Shown here one piece after another: positions 20,171 through 31,270 of a DNA stretch of 64,000 bases (positions within the stretch are counted from its first letter, which is position 1; each line of letters opens with the position of its first letter). Location: positions 124,001 through 188,000 of the forward strand of contig JAWWNJ010000132.1 in the NCBI GenBank assembly GCA_037176885.1, written 5' to 3'. The DNA is from Favolaschia claudopus. Lineage: Eukaryota > Basidiomycota > Agaricomycetes > Agaricales > Mycenaceae. The notes beneath the pieces were generated by a model. The model was given only the letters and a program-made list of their open reading frames with translations. It ran no database searches and had not been told where the DNA came from. Made by a program: the position numbers and the translations under genes.

Positions 20171-20719
20171 ATGGATCGATTGTACGCCGTTGCGTGCAAA
20201 CCCGGAGCAGGAACGATCTGGTCGTTCTTCGGAGTTGTTTTGGTTGTTTTGGTTTTGGCTGGATTGGTTTATTGGATGTTGTATGGATTGAATGGGACGG
20301 GACGGGATTGGATTTGGTTTGGTTTAGAGGTTGTTTTGAAGACGATGAAGTTGACGGATTTGAGTTTGGATTGGATTATACGATGGTGGGAAGGATTCCC
20401 TTCAGTGTCAAGATTAACGAGCTCGCTGGCGAGCGCACATCAATTTCATCATTTATATACTCCTCTTCATCGCCTACCGACAATCGTTTGGGTTGCCACA
20501 TGCATTTCCTGTGCATGGAGCCCCGAACTTGCGCGTGCAGTGTATTGGGTTTTGTGTTGTGTTTGTTGGATGATTTCCTCTTTCACCCGCAAGCTCATAC
20601 CGCGCGTTTCATTGCTTAAAGGTGCATATATGGATTTAAGCAAATTTCAGCCCATACAGTGTTCAGATGCATTTAGAGACACAGAATTAATTTTTGGGCC
20701 GGACTACCATATCAGGTAA
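20171..20719 (+). CDS. Weak hypothetical ORF, 182 aa
   Basis: The ATG at 20171 lies 150 bp after a TATA box and opens 182 codons with a hydrophobic stretch near residues 20-42 (VVLVVLVLAGLVYW). I recognise no family. The sequence is dominated by a TTGGATTGG-type simple repeat, which can create such hydrophobic translations by chance, so this may not be a gene. Confidence 0.2.
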   Translation: MDRLYAVACKPGAGTIWSFFGVVLVVLVLAGLVYWMLYGLNGTGRDWIWFGLEVVLKTMKLTDLSLDWIIRWWEGFPSVSRLTSSLASAHQFHHLYTPLHRLPTIVWVATCISCAWSPELARAVYWVLCCVCWMISSFTRKLIPRVSLLKGAYMDLSKFQPIQCSDAFRDTELIFGPDYHIR

Positions 20720-21347
20720 TATGCTGTGCTGTGAACTATTTGTTCAGTGATCCTCTTCCGCCAGCACCTCCCTATTCTCTTCTCACTGGCGCGGCCACAG
20801 AATCCACTGCCCCTCACACGCCGCAGCGCTCACCGCTCTTCTCACTCCTCCCGCTCAATCAAACTCGCACGTACCCATGCGTCCGTTGCCACTGCTCTGG
20901 CCGCTCCCCCCACCCTCTTTCCCTCTCGACTCGAAGAATGACTGACGGCACAGGTGGGCATTCCGCCGCGAGTGAGATGCTACTGCGACGGTGACGGAGT
21001 GAGAGTGTGACAGCACGCTGCTTCCTCGTCCGAGGCCAGCGCAGGCGCTGCTTGCAAGATCGACCGAGAGGTGCGCGCGCCGCTCAAGTCGCTTTTCTCG
21101 GGAGATGAAGCAGCGAGGCCCGCCCGCCAGCTCTCTCGTGCTTCTCGTTGTACGTGAGGGTCGCGCGTGCGCGAGTTCCTCGCCGCTGCCACTAGGCTCT
21201 GGCTTATAATTTTTTTTGGCAGTGAGTCGCAATTCTTATAAGGCCGGGCTGGCGACTATATTTTTTTCCACATCCATTATGAGGGTCTCGGGTCATCTAT
21301 AAGTTCTTGTTTGCTTTTTCGACTTGCAGGCGGGATTTTATTTGATT

Positions 21348-21450
21348 GGGAGCCAGGTTCTTGATGGGGAGCCAGGTTCCGTTCAACTCCTCTGAGTTGG
21401 GCCACTTTGTTTTGATCGGGAGCCAGGTTCTCTGATGGGGAGCCAGGTTC
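21348..21450. repeat. Four copies of GGGAGCCAGGTTC
   Basis: The 13-mer occurs at 21348, 21367, 21418 and 21438, as two close pairs about 70 bp apart. No coding function is visible. Confidence 0.8.
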
Positions 21451-22230
21451 CAGTGAATTTGCAGATATGGAACAGCGCACACAGGCGGAGGCAGTTGCGA
21501 TTGTTCTCGCAAATGTGCGCGCGCAGGATGGCCGCCTGGCGCCACGCTCGACACTCGCCAAGCTACTACGCCCCAGCGCCCTCTCACAGCAGCTTTTGGG
21601 CTCTGTAGCCATGCTGAACTGTGTACCTTTGGTGCGGTGGTCAGCGCTTTCGTTCGTTCTGCCTCTATATCTGTGAATTACAGTTACTATACACGCTGCA
21701 AGCTTCATCAACAATGTTGTACTACCTATACACATGCATTACACTATCATAGCTACTGAAGGTTTCACTTATCCTACCGTTGTCCTTGTCCAGTGTCTAC
21801 AGCACGTAGAATATTCTGGTTTTTGGCGATGATTGCCTGATTTGGATACATCTTGAGTTTGCAACAAACATCAACAATGATGGCGGGATGTCAAGGGACA
21901 GTCAAAGCCATACAAACACGTCTTCGTCGTCAACGATGATCAGCACCAGTTGATCGCTGTGCGCACTACGACATTGACTTCCGTTTTTGGGATGCTCCGG
22001 GCTCTTGTAGTCTTTTTATAAAAGACCCCCGGTAAGCTACTGTTTTTTAAAAACAAACTCATGAATTGGTAACGAGCGTGTTTTTTATAAAATACTGCCA
22101 GCTGCTGGTGTCGATTCTGCCCAAAAGTCAATTCTGGGACAGGAATCGAGTCGAGAATCGAAACCAGATCTAGAATTGACATCATAATCGACTCCAGAAT
22201 CGACTCCCAGATTTGAATTTTGACTTCCCC

Positions 22231-22646
22231 TACTATCCTAACCCGTGATGTGTCCTCGAAATTGATGCAGGCCCATATTGTTCCGAATTCTTCATATTTT
22301 TTGCTCGGCATTGAAGGGTATGTATAACCACATGTGATACATACTTTTGAATATTTAGGGGATTTATGAGTGAGTGCGGCGGGGAGGATGAACCTTCCGA
22401 GGTGGGGACAGGAAGTGAACTCGTTTTTGGCAGGCGTTTGGCGGGGTCACAAAATGTCACAAAAACATCCTTTTCATTTGTTCAGACCGCTACAGGCAAC
22501 GGATGGCTCCAAAAATCGATATATGGGCTCAAGATATAAGAAGAATTGTCACTCTTTTTTTCTGAGTACCGGAGAGGGAAAACGGGGTGAGGATCAGCAA
22601 AAAGGACACATCACGGGTCAAGGACACATCACGGGTTAGGATAGTA
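22231..22646. mobile_element. Short inverted-repeat element (416 bp)
   Basis: The left arm TACTATCCTAACCCGTGATG (continuing TGTCCT) at 22231-22256 is matched by its exact reverse complement at 22621-22646. An extra direct copy of the inner 18 bp lies at 22603-22620. Between them is non-coding sequence. The form fits a MITE. An AATCGACTC/GAATCGAGT repeat cluster lies just to the left (22110-22210). Confidence 0.65.
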
Positions 22647-22883
22647 TTCGTGCTGATCAGCGCGCTCAGGCGCTGACCACGTAAACGGCAGATTCCGAGA
22701 ATCACAAGATGTGACTGATTTGCGTCACGGTTCACCGTACGATGACGGGAGCGGAGAACTCAGGCCTTGTGTTTTACACTGCTTGATTGGATCTGTCCTC
22801 TTACTCAGTCCCCTCCGTTGCCCCTCCGTGCTTTCTCGACACTCTCTGTGATTTCCCGTTGTTCACTCGTCTGAGTCGACTCT

Positions 22884-23863
22884 ATGGGCCGCAAACGTGC
22901 AGACGACTCTGCTCCCGATGATACTGAAACCGAGGAGAACTATAAATACTGCTTTTGCAAACCTACTTGTGGTAAACTCATCAGCGCGCGAACACGGCGA
23001 CTTCACTATAGACTTGTTCCACGCTCGTCCATTCGTCCATCTCTTTCTCCTGAACCCAACTCAATGCCTCTTCCTGTCGACTCGGAATTCGACGACGACG
23101 ACAGCCAGGGCATCGATAATGATTACGCTGGATCATACCCGGCGCCACCAGGCTTTCATTTGCCGTCACCAGACGTCGAGATGGACACACTCTCGAATGT
23201 AGATATCGCTTCAGAAGAAGAATGCATGGAGGTCGATTCCTCCGTATCGGGCGCATCCTCTGAGTTCTCCGGCGAGGCACCCGCTGCAGGCGACTCGGAT
23301 CCATGGACGGGATTCGACGAATTTCAGGACATTAATACTCCGCTTTCCCATGAAGAAATGTTAGAACAGCTGAATGAAATGCTAGGTCCTGATGAAGAAC
23401 TTTTGTCACTGACCGAAGGTCTGTTTTCTTCGTCCCTTTATCTGATCCAATTCTGATTCCCCTCCAGTGAGAACCATGGGATTCCACCGCGATCCCGCAG
23501 TTGAGACAAGGCTATGGGAAGCGCGTAAGTATTCAAATATTGAAGCAGTATATTGTACCGACTTTCTCAAAGGTAACGCGACATTGAGTGAAAAAGATCG
23601 TGACAACATCCGGGCATTCAAACTGAAGTTGATATCGAAGATGCCGCGCACTGCGTACAATCAAATGGTTTATACATTTTCGCACAAGATGGACTTGAGC
23701 TCCGAATGGGTGATGCTCCATCGCATGGCCATTCTCTCCGGAGTGGAGCCGATGTGGTTTGACTGCTGTGTTAACTCGTGCATGGCTTATACGGGACCGT
23801 ATGAAGAACTCACAGAATGTATCTACTGTGAAACCAATCGTTTCGCCCCGTCTGGCAAATCGC
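22884..23863 (+). pseudogene. Tnp2/CACTA-type transposase, N-terminal part only
   Basis: Exon 1 is 22884-23418 (ATG in TCTATGGGC), the intron 23419-23467 (49 bp) and exon 2 from 23468. The N-terminus has a compact zinc-binding-like motif, YCFCKPTCGK, before an acidic disordered region. Exon 2 contains GFHRDPAVETRLWEARKYSN and the block DCCVNSCMAYTGPYEEL with CIYC, which I recognise as the start of fungal Tnp2 (En/Spm) transposases. These are normally about 1000 aa or more. The catalytic core is absent: after the codons for FAPSGKSR the DNA switches to a reversed piece of an SGNH hydrolase gene at 23864. It is therefore a truncated, inactive copy. Confidence 0.7.
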
Positions 23864-24362
23864 GCATGGCGATGTTGCCCTTGGCGTCGATTTCCGTGAT
23901 GATGAGGCCGTTGTAGCCTTCGTTGTCCGGGTCGGACATGTTGCCGCCTTTTTGAGAGCCGACCATGTCGACGTCGTTTCCGTCGGCGGAGAGGAGATTG
24001 TAGAGGGCACCGCGGTAGCCGTTACCGTCTGTGCTGCCTTTGCCGTATAGGTGACGGACGCTGGGTGCGCGATGTCAGTGGCGTAAGGAAAGAATGGGAA
24101 GCTTTCCAAAGTCCAGACGCGACCCCCAGAGGCATGATTCTGCAAGACCTCCCGGCGAATCCTGCTTGCGCTTTGGGTAGGAGCACCATTGCAAGAGAAA
24201 GGAGAGAGAATTGGGTGAAAAGCATTATGAAGAATATGAATATGGAAGGCAACGCCTCGCAAGGTCTTTATAGTCGCGGGATCCCAAGTGTTGCACCACC
24301 AAACCCCACGTTCGGATTCGGAGGTGAGAAGGATATAAGTATTCAATGAATGCGAGTGCGAT
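23864..24362 (-). pseudogene. Duplicated 5' fragment of an SGNH/GDSL hydrolase gene
   Basis: This stretch aligns with 39835-40318, the 5' part and promoter side of the SGNH gene described below, in the same orientation. It includes the ATG at 24225, the signal-peptide coding region (MLFTQFSLLSLA), the block SCRIMPLG and the first intron. The 3' half, with the catalytic Asp and His, is missing. The copy ends exactly where the Tnp2 fragment begins. Divergence of several per cent shows that it is not fresh. Confidence 0.8.
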
Positions 24363-24726
24363 GGGATCATCTACTAGTAGCTGATGTGTTCAAGGCTCGA
24401 AGCCTCCAAACCGTCCGAACCAGCTATAGCCTATCGTGCACTTTTCTCTGTGCTTGGCAAAGTCATACCGCGGCGAGTTTTGCCCGACTTGTTTCGCCCT
24501 CGAGAGGCAAATTAGTCAAAGGCTACAAGCAGATCCAAAGCAGATCCGCCGCATGAGATACAGGGGCCTTACAAAGGTAGGAGACATGTACAATAGAGAT
24601 ACGTTCGCTTTGATAAGAATAAATGAAACGTGGACACTAGTACTGTCTTGAGCGAATACTACTATAAAATACTCAAGTTCTGGGAATGCGAATTCATTGA
24701 ACGAACGTGGCTAAATTCTAAGCAAA
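24363..24726. other. Intergenic; short plus-strand Cys-containing ORF of unknown origin
   Basis: A 60-codon open stretch (about 24470-24651) reads FCPTCFALERQISQRL and later RRMRYRGLTKVGDMYN. It has coding-like composition but no start and no family I recognise. It may be a remnant of the same transposon. Confidence 0.25.
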
Positions 24727-26518
24727 TTAAAACAGAAAAGAGTGCACCACCTTGTCCGAATTCGGCGCTGAGCGTGTTTGTATGACGAGGAAAGCAACTT
24801 TGTGCGGTAAACCTGAGTTGAACACTACGACGATTGGGACCATGAAGCTATTATGTCTCGAGGCTCTCAGTAAAAGTTGTTGCAGCCCCGCGAATTTACT
24901 GGTGTTACGCCCCTTGGGAACCGAGACATTACCCACCTCGTTATCTAGTCCGAGGTTTTGAACTGGATGAGGGAGCAGCCAGGCGTGTGCGTGGCAAGAA
25001 GTGCATCGCGGTGCTGCTGATATCCCAGGGATACCAGGGTGAGGATGAATCGTTTTTGCGCGTGGTAAGGAATACTGGGGAATTTTCTGTGGGGCATTGA
25101 GATGCTTGAATAGAGAATGGCGAAATAGATAGCACATACCAAGGCGAAAGTTTCGTAAGATTCCGCATTCATCTCGATGGCTGCCGCCAGCCCAATCGTC
25201 TCTTTGGCATGTATCCGAGCAATAATACATGCACTTGCAGGCTGCACAACGACGAAACATGAGTTTGTCTTGTATTTTTCCGCACTGACTTAATTTCCAT
25301 AATTAGTAGAAAGATGAGAGGGGATTCACCCACTTCGAGGTTGTCACAAGCACGCTCGGTGACTGGAGCAGAAGCTTCTAGCTCGTTCAGAGTGGAAAGT
25401 CGACCGAAGAGAATCGCTTTGAATTTGAGCCATTGAGCACGAACTCGACAATTCTGAAACTCAGGACCGCTCATGATTTCCCCCAAGCCAGTCATCGAGG
25501 TTCCGAGGCGAGGCAAAACCGAGTGATAAATGCACGAAGAAGCAAGAAGATTGATCACTTCCACCAACAGCTGAGGCGTGACCAGGTCTTCACGGCGCAT
25601 GCTACAGTGCATAAGTAGAGGCAGAAAGCCGGCTTTCACGGCCTGCTTAACCCATGGGTAGACAGGATGGGTGCTGAGCAAGGAGCGTAAGAAGACGAAG
25701 CCGTATGTGAAGGGAGTTACGGGGGATTCGGCCGGTAGATTTTGAAATGCTGCAAGAGCTCTGACAACCAACTGAACCACGCCTCGAGAAATGATCTCGG
25801 AGCGAAAGGGGCCATCTCCGGAATCGATGTAGCCCAAGAGGCAAAATAAACTATCAAGTGGCCCCACATCTTGTTGTCTGCCGCTAGAGAATAGACCTAT
25901 ATGTCGGATAACGAGAGCTGCGAAATCCGCAACCTCACCCGCCCCATCGATAAATTCTTGAAGTACCTCGAGACGAGCGGTGCTCGAATCTGACTTATCC
26001 GGATCACAGCTAAACCGAAGGAAGGCCCAGATGGCTTTGTAAATTACCGTGTATGACGGATCGTGGATGTGGTTCAACAGCATAAGACTCCAGAGCTGAC
26101 ATACGTAGAGACGAAGCCCAGGGGTTTGGAATATCGCCGTAGAGTCAGGGTGCTCAAAAATCTCAAAAAGAAACAGCATCAGAGAAGAGAGATTGTTTTG
26201 CTGTTTCCCCGTATCATCGGTTTCGATGGGATTGGAAATCTGGAACCAGGTCCAGTAGCGTGGCCAGAGCTCTAAAAGCGCCTCCCGTGGCATGCCATTA
26301 TCGAATACTCGAAAGTGGAGAATGATCCTCGCTGCGATCGCACGGGGATGATCGAGTGAACATTCATTGGGTTGTGTTGGGGGACGGAGGTTGTGGTAAA
26401 GGACTGGCAGAAGGAGAGCCCGCTCGATAGAAGTATTGCGACGCTGAGAAAGCATCACGATCTCCTGGAGGGCTGCGCGCGACCCCTGATATGCCTCGAG
26501 GGCGAGCGTCTGGAGCAT
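24727..26518 (-). CDS. MYND zinc-finger protein
   Basis: The ATG is at 26518. Exon 1 (26518-25334, 395 codons) encodes a mostly helical region. Intron 25333-25285 (49 bp, GTGGGT...GTCAG) joins CDNLE to CGKIQDKLMFRRC. The join creates a MYND finger (C..C...CAAC, YYCSDTCQ, W, H, C), a protein-protein interaction module found in many uncharacterised Agaricomycete proteins. The C-terminal part is less certain. A donor GTATGT at about 25145 looks real, but the two most protein-like stretches (RFILTLVSLGYQQHRDALL, 25060-24945; and FAGLQQLLLRASRHN, 24890-24727) are in different frames and need one unexplained frame change. The last exon may therefore be misread by me or damaged. TAA follows at 24727. 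Confidence 0.75.
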
Positions 26519-29500
26519 ATTAAGTAGTAGTCATCAGTGAATGTCCTATTTACGAGTACTTTAGTAGTCGTTCTTTTCATATCTCAGGTTGAGGGTTTCG
26601 AGTTTTTGATCACATCAGTGTGTGCCCTCTCGATAGCAAGGAAAACGCACTTTTCTCCCACGATTTTGATGATAATCTGATTTATTATTTGATCCGCTTT
26701 CGGCGATTACTTGGCGTACTTGGCTTGCTCATATGGATGGTGGTAAGCCTTTTTGCAGTGCAAGTAGCTTCAGTTCTACTTATTTCGACTCGTAGTTGCT
26801 GTCTTTTGGTACTTTGATCATAACTTAGAGGTTTATTCTCAAGTAGTTTCACGTACGGCCTGTATGGAATAATTACGCGGACACCGATGATATTCCTTTA
26901 ATCTAATTACCATGAGTCGATTCTGCCAGTGACGGCTATCCTATATATTCCCCTCATCGCACCTGAGCTCTCGTACATCACGACTTTAGGCGAGCATTCA
27001 GCGTGAGTGTGGGTTTGCTCGAATAATCAAGCCAAAGAACTCGCAAAGAAACCCCGAAGAGCCGTCCTCAATGCGAGCTGGTCGACGCGCAAGCGGCGAC
27101 CGAGCGAGCTTTGAGAAGAAGAATATAACTTTCGACTCGAACTCGGGATTGAGAGCACGTTCATCACTCAGTCGCGCTCACCTTCTTATTACGATTTAGG
27201 TTTGTTGTTGGAAGCCAGAGAGCAAAATCACGAGTTGTCCACCAGTGGGTCCGTCTCTGGAGATGCGAGCGCGAAATCACCACCAATACACTCACTTCCT
27301 TGCCCTCGAGGGTGCACACAAGTGACAATGCGAGCTACCCCCTAACCGCGTGCCCGCGCGCACCCACCGTAACCTGCACCACCGTGGTCCTCCTCCACCT
27401 CCTTCTCTTCCCTGTGCTCCTCCCGCCTCATTCGCATCTCCAGCCTCGTTCCCAACCGCATCCGCACCCGCACCCGCCCAACCCACACCACAGCATCTCT
27501 TCCTACGCTCCGGTCGTCGGTATCCATGAAGAGCATCGTACACCGCACCCCCCTTCACTTCCCTTCTCCCGTCGCCCGCGACATCCACCTTCATGGCGAC
27601 AAATGTCCGCGCGGCATCCGGCTGCTGACGTACATCCCTGCTCTTCCAATGAAAGCGCTTCCGCCGGCGTCACGGCGCACGAAGAGGGTCCAAACAGGTC
27701 GGTAGCTGAGCGAAGTGGGAGCTCGGGGAGACTCAGCGGCGCATTGGTAGGGGCAGCGGGATGCTGTGAGCTTCACTGGCAGCCATGTACCCACTTTGGC
27801 GTTTGTCGTCTGTGGGTGGCGGAAGCGAAGGTGCGTGGGACGAAGGGCGCATCGGGGAGTACAATGTGATAGCGAAGTCAGGTAAAGCAGAGTAAGGAAC
27901 GAAGAGCATGTATACCTTGCAAAGACGAATACGGAGGTGGTCAAGGGTAACCCTCGTCTACCCTACTTCTGTTGCGGATCTTCAACATACCAATCCCCCG
28001 ATCACCGGCTCTGACCTTTGCACACAGTCCGAGTGTCCCGATTTCGAGCATGTGCGACCCAGGTGGTATCGCAACACGCTTGTCATAGCCTCCCGAGACG
28101 CACACAACTTTCAATATCGTGGTGAGCACTGAATGAATCAGCAAGACGAAAAAAGCTTACACATCGAATATAAAATCACAAAACAGTGAACACGAGCTTG
28201 ATACAGTGTTCCAGAAACGATGAGACGAAATCTAACCGGAAAGGTAACTTCAAGATTGAATACGAACGACGGCAGAAGCTTCAAGGACGAGAAAAAATAG
28301 TGTCAGAGGAAGCCAGTGTTTGGCGGAGATGATGTGGCTTGAAGCAAGCTGCAAGGGTCTTCGAATCATGCCGTAGTGTTGAAAAGAAAAGTCGGGGAGC
28401 AGAATTTCCAGAGTCGACATAGAGGTTGACGACGTCGAGGGCAAGGCCGAGGGTGTCAACGTGGATGGCGACGAAGTGGCGACGACGTGCGTTGTGGCAA
28501 GCGCCGGCTAAAGTGATTGCCGAAACCCGGCCACTCCGATAAATATTATGCGTAAACATCCCGCTGGAGAGCTTTCTGATCCCAACTTGAACTTCCATGC
28601 ACCGATCTCAAAAACCAAGTATCTCCTCAACTTTGATTCTAGATAACATTTAATCGCAATCGCAACGAATTCGCTCCAGGCTCCTTACCATGAAACCTTG
28701 ATGAAACCTGGGCCAGTTACTGTACCGCCTGCCAGCGCATCCGAGTCCCGCAGCTCGGAGGCGAGATAGTATCATACTACTGCTGATCATCCAAGAAATG
28801 CCAAAGCTGTTGACAAACCTGAGTTCTGACTCAACGCCGCTGGAGCCGGACGCTCTATCGATGCTTAATCCGACCGCCCTGAGCTAAGTACAGTATCAGC
28901 TTTCTTCTAAGTCATTTCACCACAAACACCGCCCAGGAACACTGAACATATTCTTTGGCATTTGAAGGTTGTATACTCTGACAGGGGGTCAGCAGTCAAT
29001 TTAATCGCATGTTTGTACCAAAATTATTCACGTCCCATCGTGATCCTACCTCACTCATTGACGGCGGTAGCGGCTCTTGAAGGTGTCAAACAACGATATT
29101 TTCTCCTAGAGCTTTCCAAGCACGATGGATCTACCGCTATTCCCGGTGTTCAGTGTCAGTATTCATGTTTGTCGATGGTAGATTGAGTTGACCCGTCTGA
29201 AACTTTATATAGCTTGGTCATGTGCGTCTAGGCTCAAAGAGCGGCGCGCGCGTCAACGCTCGCAGGTGAACCTTGAATTAGAATTCAAAGCCGCAGCGTT
29301 CTTAACTTTTGAACAAAGGACTTCTCTGTGCCGCGGCAAGTCTCAGCGTGTATGTTCCTAGATTCGAGTCCGCGCCAATACTGTTCCTCATTGTTTCGAA
29401 GGGAAAAGGTGTTCAATCTCACATCAGCAGCCTTTCTGTGGCATTTCTTTAAGAGAAACTCACCGCCGACTCGCTGTTGAATTGCATGTTTACCCACCCC

Positions 29501-30880
29501 AAACCTCGCCGCCGTCGACACCGTCAACGTTGATATCACCTTGACATCGCGCTGACCCGTTCGGAAATCTGCCTTTAGTTTAGTTCAACGTAATTCTTGA
29601 AGGTGAAGACTTCATCTTGACAACTAGATTCGCGCTCAGGGGGCTAGAGAAGAGTGTTCGTGTAGATGGAGGTAAGCAACAGGAAGGCAAGGCGCAACAG
29701 ATCGTAGCATACTTAGCGTAGCCAAGCTATACATGGGCAGCCAAATTGATCTTGTTTCGAAATCAAATAATACCTACGAGTTCAAGTTCACTCAACTTCG
29801 ATGATAATGTGGATCTCCCCTGATCTCTCTCTATGACATCGAAAACTCACTGGTTAAACCAAGGTCAAACTAAGTTTTTATTGACTCGTACCGCTGATTC
29901 TAGCTCATGTCTACGCGGACAGGGATGCCGAATTTCCACTGTTGAAATAGAGTGGGAACCAAAAAAAAGTACGAGTCCTGCCGCACAAAGTGGCGGCCCG
30001 CTTACCGCATGTATGGTATGAACCACTTACGCGTAGCGTCGCAGGTAGTCTTTTCAGATTTTCATCGGTCAGCGCAGGATGCATCTTGCAGTTTCAAGTT
30101 CGTTTCGTCGATTGTGGTGATGGAAGAAGACAAGAGCCACCGGCAATTTGTGCCGCGTGTTGTCACTCACTGTCACATTGCTCCGTTTTTAAAAGCAGTT
30201 AAAAGCGTCAAAGATAGAAGTCCTTCCTCCTGCTCCTGGTCCTCCTCTGCCGTACCCTCTCCATGAGGATCCATCCATCACCCCTCGATTCGGAGTTCTT
30301 TCCTTCCCCCCAAGGGTATTCCGATCCGCGAAATCCGGATATCACCTCGAATTTTTTTTTTCAGCGACTTCGGCAGACCCCTCCCCTCATGGTTGCCGTA
30401 ATATTCCCATATGCGGCAGCTTCACGTAAGTTTTTCCCACCGGCTAATTTGTTAGCTTTATCAAGTTTATGTATTTTCGGACTCAACATCAGCATTTGAA
30501 GCAAAGAACCTGTTGTTTTGCACATTTCCATGTACCTGCACCGTGCAAAATTGATATTTCTGAATGTCAGCAACCTGTCTTGTGGACCAAACAACGGCAT
30601 ATACACTGATAGCCGAGGCTGCCGAGAGGCTCGACAGTGGTCAAACCGATCTGACGGTGACAGTAGTGGCCAGAGTTGGCCCTGAAGCACTGAAATGCCA
30701 GAATAAGATTGTAGAACAGCGTACATAGCATATATTTGCTGTATACAACACTTAGAACTGAGTTCCAAAATTTTGTATGAAAGTTTTTTCAGGCTGAGGG
30801 GACCCCCCCTCCCCTACCTCTATATAAGGAAATTTCTTATCTCGGAAGGCCCTTGCTTCCCCCGCTCTCCCACCCCTACT
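26519..30880. other. 4.3-kb intergenic stretch, no supported gene
   Basis: ORFs up to 189 codons occur around 27300-27870, but on both strands in CACC/GTGG-rich sequence, with low-complexity His/Pro translations. A 105-codon minus ORF at 28281-28598 has no recognisable family. I see no RNA genes. Confidence 0.5.
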
Positions 30881-31267
30881 CACACCGGAAAAAGAAAAAT
30901 TTTGGTGTAGTCGAAAAGGCAGCCCAAATGCTCGACATTTGGGAGCCCATTTAGTTTTTTCTACAAAGGCAGCCATTTAGTGTCACCAAAAAGATGAGAC
31001 AAAAGCTGGCCTTTTCAACCGCCTTTCAGAGGCTTCCAAAAGATCACCGAGAATTTTCCAATTTGTTACCCTTATCTCGGAAGCCAATAGGAAAATCCTC
31101 GGCGATCTTTTAGCAGCCTCTGAAAGGCGGTTGAAAAGCTCAGCTTTTGTTGTGTCTTTTGTAGGACGCTAAATGGTTGCCTTTGTAGGCAAGCTAAATG
31201 GGCTCCCAAATGCTGAGCATTTGGGCAGCCTTTTCGACTACATCAAAATTTTGATTTATCCGGTGTG
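30881..31267. mobile_element. Foldback MITE, 387 bp
   Basis: The sequence begins CACACCGG and ends CCGGTGTG. The two halves (about 30881-31069 and 31080-31267) are near-complete reverse complements, including the blocks TTTTGGTGTAGTCGAAAAGG, CATTTGGGAGCCCATTTAG and CCGCCTTTCAGAGGC. ACT flanks both ends (30878-30880 and 31268-31270), a 3-bp target duplication. No coding capacity. A transcript would form one long hairpin. Confidence 0.88.
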
Positions 31268-31270
31268 ACT

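Noticed and set aside
27292..27869. 189-codon plus ORF and opposing minus ORFs
   Set aside because: Overlapping frames on both strands with repetitive His/Pro or Arg/Gly content; no domain.
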